This document shows positions 1 through 5,983 of a stretch of DNA of 14,437 bases, piece by piece. Numbering within the stretch: the stretch's first letter is position 1; each line of letters starts with the position of its first letter. The notes under the pieces were generated by a model, which was not told where the DNA came from, did no database searches, and worked only from the letters and a program-made list of their open reading frames with translations. A program made the position numbers and the translations under genes. Origin of the DNA: Bacillota bacterium (lineage in GTDB: Bacteria > Bacillota > Clostridia > Lachnospirales > Cellulosilyticaceae); assembly GCA_023412455.1 (NCBI GenBank), contig JAEYNQ010000049.1, positions 1 to 14,437 of the forward strand. Reading direction: 5' to 3'.

Positions 1-1
1 A

Positions 2-700
2 ACTGGGCAGGTGGAGTTTTGCAATACCTTGTGTGAAGAAATTGACGGAACGGGCATTATGGCCTATTCAATAGCCCCTGGATTTGTAAAAACAGATACC
101 GCTGTCAAAGCAGTTGAAATTGTGGCCGCCTCATTGAAAATGACTACAGAAGACTTTTACAAGTCACTTGAAGAACTAATTACTGATGCTGAGGTCGCAG
201 GAGTGGGCTATGCTGTTTCAGTTGTAAAAGCACAACAGTATAATGGAAAAGAAATTATGTCCTATCAAGTGTTAATGGAAAATGGTTTAATAAGTAGTGG
301 TAAGGAAAAATCAGATAGTACGCAAACGCAGGTTGATTTTGATAAGTTATCAAGCTTGTTTAAGCGAATTACGGATGTCTTTTTTGAGCAATATGGAAAC
401 TGGCAGAAGAAAAGATTATTCGAAAAACAGTTTATACTTTCTGATTTTAAAAAACAAATGGGACTGTCTGCCGAGAGCTTTAAAATGCAGATGGAAGCCC
501 TGCAAGGTCAGATTGGTAATAATGAGTGGGGCAGCTTTTTGGATAGCAAGGAGATGTTTTTAAGGTGGCGGCGTTTTTATGAACATCAAATGAAACTCCT
601 ACAAGGTTATGAAAAGGATGCAGCACAATTGGCAAAGGATACAAAACTTTTAAATAGTTGGATTGAGATACTACAAGAAATAATGAGTGAATTAAGTTAA
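2..700 (+). CDS. Short-chain dehydrogenase/reductase, C-terminal part, with helical extension (5' truncated)
   Basis: The reading frame is open to the left edge of the window, so the GTG at 11 is not a real start; the N-terminus with the NAD(P)-binding GxxxGxG motif and the catalytic Tyr-Lys lies outside. The visible start carries the classical SDR segment that follows the active site, APGFVKTDT, the Pro-Gly motif that closes over the cofactor. A typical SDR would end roughly 80 residues after this. Here about 130 further residues follow (from about base 310), rich in charged and aromatic residues and predicted by eye to be mostly helical (for example SLFKRITDVFFEQYGNW and SWIEILQEIMSEL). This tail is not part of the usual SDR fold and I do not recognise it. 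The substrate cannot be told. A promoter for the next unit starts 21 bases after the stop. The SDR call rests on one motif plus the fold context. Confidence 0.7.
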   Translation, partial: TGQVEFCNTLCEEIDGTGIMAYSIAPGFVKTDTAVKAVEIVAASLKMTTEDFYKSLEELITDAEVAGVGYAVSVVKAQQYNGKEIMSYQVLMENGLISSGKEKSDSTQTQVDFDKLSSLFKRITDVFFEQYGNWQKKRLFEKQFILSDFKKQMGLSAESFKMQMEALQGQIGNNEWGSFLDSKEMFLRWRRFYEHQMKLLQGYEKDAAQLAKDTKLLNSWIEILQEIMSELS

Positions 701-720
701 TAGCTCTTACACCCACCTAA

Positions 721-749
721 TTGACAAAGCGACATCATTATCTTAAAAT
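721..749 (+). promoter_or_regulatory. Promoter of the GNAT-TetR-HD operon
   Basis: TTGACA at 721-726 and TAAAAT at 744-749 are separated by exactly 17 bases, a near-consensus housekeeping promoter. Transcription would start near 756, leaving a leader of about 35 bases before the ATG at 790. Confidence 0.7.
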
Positions 750-775
750 TAAATAAAAGACAATTATGTCGCTTT
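726..775. repeat. Inverted 10-mers around the promoter, candidate operator pair
   Basis: AAAGCGACAT at 726-735 is matched by its exact reverse complement ATGTCGCTTT at 766-775, 30 bases apart. The left copy lies between the -35 and -10 boxes; the right copy lies in the untranslated leader directly before the GGAGG ribosome binding site. Because the left copy would not be transcribed from the promoter at 721-749, a DNA operator is more likely than an RNA hairpin. The TetR regulator two genes downstream is the obvious candidate ligand (inference). The alternative is a weak terminator of the upstream dehydrogenase transcript, but the T-run after the right arm is only four bases. Confidence 0.45.
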
Positions 776-789
776 TGGAGGTTGTTAGG

Positions 790-1308
790 ATGGATTTTAA
801 ATTAAGGAAATGGCACTATACAGATAGTCAATCAATTGCGCAGGTGGCTAATAATCCAAACATTGCAAAAAACCTAAGAAATACTTTTCCTCATCCTTAT
901 TCAATAGAGGATGCAGAGTGGTATGTCAAGGATTGTATTTCTAGGGAAGGCAAAAATCAGATGACCCGTGCCATTGTGGTTGATGGAAAAGCAGTGGGTA
1001 GCATTGGAATATTTATTCAAAAGGATGTGTATCAAAAATCGGGAGAGCTTGGTTACTGGCTCGCTGAAGATTATTGGCGTAAAGGGATAACTTCAAAAGC
1101 AGTAGAAATAATTTGCAAAGAAGCTTTTGCCACATTGGATATTATTCGTATATTTGCTGAACCTTATGAATATAATGCTGGTTCTAGAGGAGTTTTGGAA
1201 AAAGCAGGATTTAAATATGAAGGGACTATGAGGAATGGCGTATATAAAAACGGTAATGTCTTTTCTTATTGCATGTATTCCATTTTACGAGAGGAAATGA
1301 ACATTTAA
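790..1308 (+). CDS. GNAT family N-acetyltransferase (RimJ/RimL type)
   Basis: Predicted 172-residue acetyltransferase that would transfer an acetyl group from acetyl-CoA to an amine (protein N-terminus or small molecule). The layout is that of the RimJ/RimL-like GNAT branch: N-terminal strand with LRKW, the paired-tryptophan region DAEWYVKDCI (41-50), the core GELGYWLAEDYWRKGI (85-100) holding the pyrophosphate-binding loop, and the C-terminal N-A-G-S-R-x-VLEKAGF segment (129-141), which in the family covers CoA. An upstream in-frame ATG at 766 is unlikely to be used: GGAGG at 777-781 sits 8 bases before the ATG at 790, and the 766 codon lies in the inverted repeat. The stop is one base before the start of the TetR gene, so the two are surely co-transcribed. 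The substrate is unknown. Confidence 0.87.
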   Translation: MDFKLRKWHYTDSQSIAQVANNPNIAKNLRNTFPHPYSIEDAEWYVKDCISREGKNQMTRAIVVDGKAVGSIGIFIQKDVYQKSGELGYWLAEDYWRKGITSKAVEIICKEAFATLDIIRIFAEPYEYNAGSRGVLEKAGFKYEGTMRNGVYKNGNVFSYCMYSILREEMNI

Positions 1309-1309
1309 T

Positions 1310-1870
1310 ATGGGAAGCAAAGGCATTAAAACGAAGCAGAAGATTCTTCAAGAAGCTTACCAGCTATTTGCTGAGAAAGGATTTACAGCAGTAACGATGA
1401 CGGATATTTGTGAAAAAACAGGATTAAGCAGAGGCGGCTTATATCGGTACTACTCTGGAACAGAACAAATTTTTTCCGAAATCCTAGCAGAGGAATATGT
1501 GATAGCAGACCGTATGGAGAAACACGAAAGTGCGAAAGTGATTTTAGAGGATCTGCTCAGCGCAATAAGTTGTGAAATTAGGGATACAAAACTGTCATTA
1601 AGCCTTGCTATATATGAATATGCTAATCTTGGGAAGGGTGAATTTTTTACCGATATCCATAATAGGGCAAAAAGACGTTGGATCAGTTTGTTGAATTATG
1701 GGATGGAAACGAAAGAATTTAAGCCTTTGGATGCTGAACAAATTTCTGACTTGATTTTATATTATTATCAAGGTTTGCGAATGTGGTCCCGGGTTATTTG
1801 TTTTGATAACCGAGAAGCAGAACATTATGTAAATACCGTCAAACAAATGATTTTAAGGGAGGAAGCCTGA
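1310..1870 (+). CDS. TetR/AcrR family transcriptional regulator
   Basis: A 186-residue DNA-binding repressor-type protein. Residues 7-53 form the TetR helix-turn-helix: TKQKILQEAYQLFAEKGF, then T-x-T-DICEKTGLSRGGLYRYY, the recognition helix ending in the family's LYxYF-like signature (here LYRYY). The rest is the usual variable, all-helical ligand and dimerisation domain with no recognisable ligand signature. Length is normal for the family. The gene begins one base after the acetyltransferase stop (TAA, one base, ATG), and its own ribosome binding site (GAGGAAATG) lies inside that gene. Its TGA stop shares a base with the ATG of the next gene. It probably controls its own operon through the inverted 10-mers at 726-775 (inference). 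Confidence 0.92.
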   Translation: MGSKGIKTKQKILQEAYQLFAEKGFTAVTMTDICEKTGLSRGGLYRYYSGTEQIFSEILAEEYVIADRMEKHESAKVILEDLLSAISCEIRDTKLSLSLAIYEYANLGKGEFFTDIHNRAKRRWISLLNYGMETKEFKPLDAEQISDLILYYYQGLRMWSRVICFDNREAEHYVNTVKQMILREEA

Positions 1871-2346
1871 TGAACCTAGAAAAAGCTATCCTTATTGCAA
1901 CCACCACTCATCAAGGACAAACGGATAAGGCAGGTGCACCTTATATTCTTCATCCCCTTCGTGTCATGTTCAACTGTAAAACTGAAGATGAACGGATATG
2001 TGCTGTGTTACATGATGTTATTGAAGATACGGCTGTTACCTTTGAAAGCTTAATCGTAGAAGGCTTTAAAGAAGAAATCATTGCTGCCCTTGATGCACTT
2101 ACAAAACGTAAGAATGAAACGTATGATGATTTTATAAATAGGATTCAGCAAAATAAGTTAGCTTGTCATGTTAAGCTTGCCGACCTATCAGATAATATGA
2201 ATTTATCCCGTATTTCTAATCCAACAGAACAAGATTATCAAAGAGTTGAAAAATATAGGATCGCTGCCGATCGAATCATTAATGCCTTAACAGCATTTGG
2301 GGATGATTCCTATTGGTATTTTGGCGAAGGAGTCAAAAGTATATAA
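1870..2346 (+). CDS. HD-domain phosphohydrolase, small alarmone hydrolase (MESH1/RelA-SpoT N-domain like)
   Basis: A 158-residue stand-alone HD hydrolase resembling the hydrolase half of RelA/SpoT proteins. Family metal ligands are visible: H28 in YILHPLRV, H48-D49 in LHDVIEDT, and D105 in VKLADLSDN; E52-D53 match the catalytic pair of the (p)ppGpp hydrolases. There is no synthetase, TGS or ACT domain, so the protein would only degrade: most likely (p)ppGpp to GDP/GTP plus pyrophosphate, although some relatives act on NADPH or other nucleotides. The ATG overlaps the TGA of the TetR gene (TGATG) with GGGAGGAA just before it, so translation is probably coupled. Pairing with a TetR repressor and an acetyltransferase suggests a ligand-induced stress unit. 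The exact substrate is inferred from the family. Confidence 0.85.
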   Translation: MNLEKAILIATTTHQGQTDKAGAPYILHPLRVMFNCKTEDERICAVLHDVIEDTAVTFESLIVEGFKEEIIAALDALTKRKNETYDDFINRIQQNKLACHVKLADLSDNMNLSRISNPTEQDYQRVEKYRIAADRIINALTAFGDDSYWYFGEGVKSI

Positions 2347-2383
2347 AAAGGATTCAGAGCACCATCTAATTTTAACTCATTTT

Positions 2384-2432
2384 AAAGAAAGCTATAAAAT
2401 GGAAGGGAAATCCATTTTATAGCTTTCTTTTT
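2384..2432. terminator. Bidirectional terminator between convergent units
   Basis: The arms 2384-2403 and 2411-2430 are perfect 20-base reverse complements around a 7-base loop (AGGGAAA). The right arm ends in a T-run and the left arm begins after TTT, so it can stop transcripts from both sides. It closes the operon ending at 2346. Its right arm contains the last codons and the stop of the minus-strand gene ending at 2417. Confidence 0.9.
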
Positions 2433-2863
2433 AAATAAACCATATCCACTAATTGTTGCCCCTCTTCATACATAGGATGGTCGTAATGATCCGTGAAAAA
2501 GTTTTTAACAACGTGTGATTTTACAAATCCACACCTTTCGTAGAAACGAAGTATTGTAGGGGTATCGCCGGTTCCCACATATAACTCACTACCCAACTTT
2601 TTATAGTAATCTGCAATAAATGCAATGAGCTTTTGACCATAACCTTTTCGTTGGTATTCAGGAACGGTAACAATATTCTTAATTTCAAAAATACCAGGCT
2701 GCTCTTGGGTAACAACACAAATTGCTTTAATAGCATCATCATACAAGGCAAACATATCACCACGGTACAAATATTTTTCTATCATACTGATCTGCTCATC
2801 TGCGATAAGTAGTAGTTCCATATAGTTTATTTTATCGTTATCCTTGATTTTCAAAATCTCCAT
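2417..2863 (-). CDS. GNAT family N-acetyltransferase
   Basis: A 148-residue acetyltransferase of the compact GNAT type. Motif A is clear: IKNIVTVPEYQRKGYGQKLI (61-80) with the acetyl-CoA-binding Q-R-K-G-Y-G loop at 71-76. Motif B follows as RFYERCGF (106-113). The N-terminal region (LYRGDMFALYDDAIKAICVV) forms the first strands. It starts at ATG 2861-2863, with AAGGAGA eight or so bases upstream on the minus strand. The last codons and the stop lie within the right arm of the shared terminator hairpin. It is unrelated in detail to the acetyltransferase at 790-1308, so this is not a duplication. The substrate is unknown; relatives of this size include amino-acid and small-molecule acetyltransferases. 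Confidence 0.87.
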   Translation of the reverse strand: MEILKIKDNDKINYMELLLIADEQISMIEKYLYRGDMFALYDDAIKAICVVTQEQPGIFEIKNIVTVPEYQRKGYGQKLIAFIADYYKKLGSELYVGTGDTPTILRFYERCGFVKSHVVKNFFTDHYDHPMYEEGQQLVDMVYLKRKL

Positions 2864-2905
2864 TTACTAGTTCTCCTTTCTTTTGTCTAGCATTTCGATA
2901 CATTC

Positions 2906-2933
2906 ATTATACCCTATTAAATTTTAAATAGGG
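2906..2933 (-). promoter_or_regulatory. -10 box with adjoining palindrome before the minus-strand GNAT gene
   Basis: On the minus strand TATAAT (2906-2911) lies about 40 bases before the start codon. Directly upstream is a 22-base interrupted palindrome, CCCTATT (2912-2918) and AATAGGG (2927-2933), which fills the place of the promoter spacer. No good -35 box is present, so the promoter may need an activator or be blocked by a repressor bound there (inference). Confidence 0.45.
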
Positions 2934-2948
2934 GACACACATTGTTAT

Positions 2949-2989
2949 AAAAAAAAGATGTGCCACTTTGTAAAGCAGCACGTCTTTTT
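2949..2989 (-). terminator. Terminator of the CD3324-family gene
   Basis: The arms 2952-2963 and 2978-2989 pair over 12 bases with one mismatch (position 2959 with 2982). A second short stem, CTTT/AAAG, lies in the loop. On the minus strand the structure is followed by a run of T (A-run at 2949-2956 on the plus strand). The upstream arm overlaps the stop codon of the gene that ends at 2988. Confidence 0.75.
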
Positions 2990-3260
2990 ATAAAATTCGC
3001 ATATTCCGTATAATGCGCTGAATGCTTTTAGGGGTTAAAAAGAATTTTTCTGATAGCTCCGAAATAGTTGAGCCATTTTTGTAACTAGCGTATATATGAA
3101 GATTTCTTTCTTTTAAATAGGCTTTCGTATCTGTCTTTTCTCCCCATTTACATCTTTTGGATTTTATTTTTGGAATGTATATCACTTGCCCATCAACATA
3201 TTCTTGGATTTTTTCAATCAATGCTTCGGGCAAAATTTCCACTGCATGAATATAGCCCAT
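2988..3260 (-). CDS. CD3324 family helix-turn-helix protein
   Basis: A 90-residue protein matching the pattern of the CD3324 family of Clostridia: an N-terminal YI-A--ILPE-L---IQ-YV-G--IYIP segment (here YIHAVEILPEALIEKIQEYV and IYIPKI), a basic KRCKWGE stretch at about 36-42, and a C-terminal helix-turn-helix, ISELSEKFFLTPKSIQRIIR (67-86), like that of Mor-type activators and resolvase-type HTH domains. It probably binds DNA; its target and role are not known. Start ATG 3258-3260 has AGGAGGG upstream. That ribosome binding site is partly held in a small hairpin (3269-3274 with 3284-3289), and the gene has a long structured leader with its own promoter, described separately. Confidence 0.8.
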   Translation of the reverse strand: MGYIHAVEILPEALIEKIQEYVDGQVIYIPKIKSKRCKWGEKTDTKAYLKERNLHIYASYKNGSTISELSEKFFLTPKSIQRIIRNMRIL

Positions 3261-3290
3261 TGTGCCCTCCTAAAAAATTATTCTTTAGGG

Positions 3291-3341
3291 TAGCAAAGGC
3301 TATTGATAGTCTATTTTAGCGATATGCAATAGCCTTTGCTA
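3291..3341. repeat. Perfect 15-bp inverted repeat in the leader
   Basis: TAGCAAAGGCTATTG at 3291-3305 is the exact reverse complement of CAATAGCCTTTGCTA at 3327-3341, with a 21-base loop. No T-run follows directly on either strand, so it is not a classical terminator. Confidence 0.8.
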
Positions 3342-3375
3342 TGCACAAGGTTTCCTGCTTTTCCGTATGGTTCAT
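3316..3375 (-). CDS. Candidate 19-residue leader peptide
   Basis: A short open frame in the leader of the CD3324-family gene encodes MNHTEKQETLCIAKAIAYR. It begins at ATG 3373-3375 directly after GGAGGGG (the spacing is shorter than usual, which weakens the call) and ends with TAA at 3316-3318. Its codons 12-17 form the first arm of the 15-base hairpin and its stop lies in the loop, so a ribosome paused near the end would prevent the hairpin. It has no similarity that I recognise. It may be a chance frame; the support is its position between a good promoter and the hairpins. Confidence 0.35.
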   Translation of the reverse strand: MNHTEKQETLCIAKAIAYR

Positions 3376-3446
3376 CCCCTCCAATCATTTACATTATAGT
3401 TTAAATAAATTTTATTTTCAAGCAAGCAGGGTAGATATTAAATCCA

Positions 3447-3878
3447 TTATATTTTTTTTGGTTTCTTCCTTAGGCTTATTAGGTTAATAATATCCTCTAA
3501 TGTTGCCTTATCTCGTACATCTAGCATGAGCCATTTCTGTCCTTGACCAGACTTTGTATTTTTGAAGACATCTTGCACATAGCTTGAGCATACTGGTATT
3601 AAAAATTCTGCTTTCTGCATTTCTTTATCCCCAATGACTATAAGCGCAATGAAATAACCTGACATGGGGTAAAGGGTACACAGTGATTTTCCGCTCTTCT
3701 TGTATTTGATATTCCAACCAGGCTGCATGGAGCAGCTACTATATTCTATACGGGGTTCAGCTTGATAAGCTATTTGTATGTGGCTATTAAATTCAGTCCA
3801 CAAAGGAGAATTAACATAATCTACAAATTGCTCCCAAGAAGGTGGTTTTGCATTTGAGTATAACAAACTCCACTCCAT
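3447..3878 (-). CDS. DUF3788 domain protein
   Basis: A 143-residue protein with the pattern of the DUF3788 family, which is frequent in Clostridia and Bacteroidetes and has no established function. Visible family features: an N-terminal W-x-x-L ... P-x-W-E-x-F-V-D-Y segment, YSSCSMQPGWNIKYKKSGKS (47-66), the following LCTLYP, then FIALIVIGDKE with E92-F93-L94-I95-P96, and near the C-terminus GQKWLMLDVRD (113-123). The fold is probably a small alpha/beta domain with conserved aromatic and basic residues; no signal peptide or membrane segment. The start ATG at 3876-3878 has AAGGAGG seven bases or so upstream. No clear promoter of its own is visible in the 190 bases upstream, and it ends about 25 bases before the promoter of the next minus-strand gene. 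Confidence 0.75.
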   Translation of the reverse strand: MEWSLLYSNAKPPSWEQFVDYVNSPLWTEFNSHIQIAYQAEPRIEYSSCSMQPGWNIKYKKSGKSLCTLYPMSGYFIALIVIGDKEMQKAEFLIPVCSSYVQDVFKNTKSGQGQKWLMLDVRDKATLEDIINLISLRKKPKKI

Positions 3879-4470
3879 AACGTTTCCTCCTTTTCTCTGT
3901 GAGTTTCAAGTCTTGTGCCGCTTTGGCTAGACGATGAAGCTTAGTATACTCCTATACAGGTTTATTTACTAGTCTCGCAAAGAGCCGTTGAAAAATAATT
4001 GAATAAGTGTTTTATTCTTATACTTTGTATAATACCACTTTCTATAGAGGATAGCTTGTCAGCTAATGCTCTTTTTTGAAAAGTTCAAAAACAACCATTG
4101 CTTTCGTATTTTTAATAGGAAGAGGGATTGTCTCTGTGGTTCAGCACATACTAAGATAGCTTTGCCAAGCCCCAAAGGTCCTACAGGCGATACTCTGTCG
4201 TTTACCCGTTTTTTGATCCGGTCAATTTCTAAAAGACCAACATTTGGCTGGAGACATAGTAAGTCAATATATATTGTTAAAAGAATCTTCTGTATTAGGA
4301 AGAAGTATATATTTGGGGATAGAAAGAGACATAATTAATTGAAAGTTATATAAATGAGGTATAAAATCAAGCTAGAAGTAAAAAAGTTTGACCTTATAAA
4401 AAGTGTCCGAAAAGGTGTTGACATTCTAAAACAATCAAATACAGGTTCAAAATGAGAAGGAGGAAAACAA
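3879..4470. other. Long stretch without a convincing gene
   Basis: Nearly 600 bases separate the divergent DUF3788 and pirin genes. A TATAAT occurs at 4028-4033 without a matching -35 box, and a TTGACA at 4419-4424 lies before the pirin gene without a good -10 box. Between 4062 and 4334 both strands stay open in register for about 90 codons. The plus-strand frame from ATG 4066 has a poorly placed ribosome binding site and a composition unlike a protein. The minus-strand frame (4334 to the stop at 4059) has no start codon but gives a more protein-like centre, VNDRVSPVGPLGLGKAI, locally richer in G+C. It could be the eroded remains of a gene or of a repeated sequence; I cannot name it. Confidence 0.35.
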
Positions 4471-5310
4471 ATGGAAAGGAAAATCAAACAACAGGTCCGA
4501 GGTTTTAGAACGCAGGATGGGGCAGGTGTAAATTTGGTCAGAGTTTTAGGAAATGGAACAGCCCAGGATTATGATCCGATTTTAATGCTTGATTCCTTTG
4601 ACAGTACAAGGCCTGATGATTATACAGCTGGATTTCCAATGCATCCACATAGAGGAATCGAAACAATCAGCTATGTATATCGGGGGTATATGACCCATAG
4701 GGATAGCTTAGGTAATGAGGATACCATCGGGGACGGAGAAGTCCAGTGGATGACAGCAGGCTCTGGTATTATGCATGAAGAAAAGTTACCAGCAGCCGAA
4801 AGATTGCTGGGTGTGCAGCTTTGGCTTAATCTCCCTGCAAAGGACAAAATGGTTCCACCCACTTATCATAGCATTAAGAACTCTGAAATTGAGGAAATAG
4901 AGTTTGATTGGGGCAAACTTAGACTGTTGGCGGGGGAATTTGAGAGAAGAAAAGGATATATGAGCAAATACCTTCCCCTAAATTATTACGATATTCATGT
5001 GAGCTCCAATGCTTTTGCCGTGGTGAATACGGATAATAAGGGTTTTGCAATGGTGTTTACTCTCTTAGGAGATGTATATATCGGTGACGAGTTGGTAAAA
5101 GAAAAGACGGCGGTACAACTTACCTCCGGTAACCATATAAAGATAAAGGCAACAGAGAAAAATGCTCAAGTATTATTTATGAGTTCAAAAGCTCTATCTG
5201 AACCCATAGCTTGGGGTGGCCCCATTGTTATGAACACAAGGGAGGAATTGAATAAAGCCTTCGATGATTTAAGAAGGGGCACATTTTTACAAGATAAGAT
5301 TTCTTATTGA
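4471..5310 (+). CDS. Pirin family protein (bicupin)
   Basis: A 279-residue two-domain cupin of the pirin family; bacterial members bind a metal (usually iron), and some oxidise quercetin while others modulate redox enzymes. The N-terminal cupin has the complete metal site: H58 and H60 in GFPMHPHRGIETI, H102 and E104 in GSGIMHEE. The flanking family signatures (MLDSFDS, GDGEVQWMTAGSGI, LGVQLWLNLP) are all present. The second cupin (about 185-245) lacks metal ligands, as is normal. The C-terminus carries EPIAWGGPIVMNTREELN, the usual pirin end motif. Start ATG 4471 has AAGGAGG at 4457-4463, seven bases before it. It is followed after 160 bases by a reductase gene, probably a separate unit. The physiological role is not deducible. 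Confidence 0.93.
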   Translation: MERKIKQQVRGFRTQDGAGVNLVRVLGNGTAQDYDPILMLDSFDSTRPDDYTAGFPMHPHRGIETISYVYRGYMTHRDSLGNEDTIGDGEVQWMTAGSGIMHEEKLPAAERLLGVQLWLNLPAKDKMVPPTYHSIKNSEIEEIEFDWGKLRLLAGEFERRKGYMSKYLPLNYYDIHVSSNAFAVVNTDNKGFAMVFTLLGDVYIGDELVKEKTAVQLTSGNHIKIKATEKNAQVLFMSSKALSEPIAWGGPIVMNTREELNKAFDDLRRGTFLQDKISY

Positions 5311-5365
5311 GGATGGGGCTGGTTTTGAGCTTCTCCGGTGGATAGGCTATGATCAATGAGACAGA

Positions 5366-5408
5366 AACCTTTAAGGGCTAGTCAAATTCCAGAGCCAAAC
5401 GTAAGGTT
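5366..5408. repeat. Nested inverted repeat in pirin-reductase spacer
   Basis: AACCTT (5366-5371) pairs with AAGGTT (5403-5408) and, inside, GGCT (5376-5379) with AGCC (5393-5396). There is no strong T-run, so this is at best a weak terminator for the pirin gene. Confidence 0.25.
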
Positions 5409-5470
5409 AAAACACTGCATTTTTAGTTTTGTAATGGATAAATTTGAGCTTATCAAAGGGAGGTTTTAAA

Positions 5471-5983
5471 ATGAGTGTATTTTTTTATGGTTGCATGACC
5501 ATGGATGGCTATCTTGCTGACAAAAATCATAACTTAGACTGGCTTTATCAAACGGGGTCGATAGAAGAAACGGGTTATGAAAGCTTCTATAAAAATATGA
5601 ATATTACTATAATGGGCAGAAAAACATTTAATGAAATTGAAAATATGGGGGAGATGGACAATCCTTACCCAACTACTCAAAATTATGTTTTTACACATGC
5701 TAAAAGCTTGTCAGTTAAGGGATTTATTCCTATAAATGGTGATGTTGTTGAATTTGTGAAACAAATAGAAGGGGATAAAAACATTTGGGTTGTTGGAGGA
5801 AATACAATATTAGCCCCTCTGTTAGATAATGATAGGGTTGATAATATGATAATACAGATTGCTCCTGTGTTATTGGGAAAAGGAATACCATTGTTTTCAC
5901 AAAAAGAAGTATTAAAACGATTTTACTTGAAAGAGGTAAAAAAATATGGTCAATTTGCAGAATTAATTTACAGTAAAAGATAG
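5471..5983 (+). CDS. Dihydrofolate reductase family protein (RibD C-terminal domain like)
   Basis: A 170-residue single-domain NAD(P)H-dependent reductase of the DHFR/RibD-C fold (the YyaP/YwjB-like group). Signatures in order: CMTMDGYLAD (8-17) at the first strand, NLDWLY (21-26), IMGRKTFNE (47-55) in the nucleotide-binding region, NIWVVGGNTILAPLL (104-118) with the Gly-Gly turn that binds the cofactor phosphates, and APVLLGKGIPLF (131-142). The substrate of these stand-alone proteins is mostly unknown; a true dihydrofolate reductase would carry a different active-site pattern. A longer frame from TTG 5444 is open, but GGGAGG at 5458-5463 lies seven bases before ATG 5471, which is taken as the start. 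No obvious terminator follows. Confidence 0.88.
   Translation: MSVFFYGCMTMDGYLADKNHNLDWLYQTGSIEETGYESFYKNMNITIMGRKTFNEIENMGEMDNPYPTTQNYVFTHAKSLSVKGFIPINGDVVEFVKQIEGDKNIWVVGGNTILAPLLDNDRVDNMIIQIAPVLLGKGIPLFSQKEVLKRFYLKEVKKYGQFAELIYSKR

Larger units (their letters stand above)
3261..3421 (-). promoter_or_regulatory. Structured leader with promoter, candidate attenuator of the CD3324-family gene
   Basis: Reading the minus strand: TTGAAA (3416-3421) and TATAAT (3393-3398) with a 17-base spacer form a strong promoter. The transcript would begin near 3386 and at once contain GGAGGGG followed by a short open frame (3375-3316). Two exact 15-base reverse-complementary arms (3327-3341 and 3291-3305) make a strong hairpin whose first arm lies inside that open frame. 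A second hairpin (CCTAAA 3269-3274 with TTTAGG 3284-3289) covers part of the ribosome binding site of the downstream gene. The arrangement resembles translational or transcriptional attenuation by a leader peptide; direction and inducer cannot be told from sequence. Confidence 0.5.

Noticed and set aside
297..563. 88-codon plus-strand frame inside the dehydrogenase tail
   Set aside because: Overlaps the supported frame in another register and lacks a ribosome binding site.
4066..4338. Plus-strand 90-codon open frame in the pirin upstream region
   Set aside because: Ribosome binding site is poorly placed, composition is unlike a soluble or membrane protein, and it is the exact antisense of another open frame; described as an uncertain region instead.
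4419..4446. TTGACA at 4419-4424 as promoter of the pirin gene
   Set aside because: No acceptable -10 box at 16-18 bases; left as a mention only.
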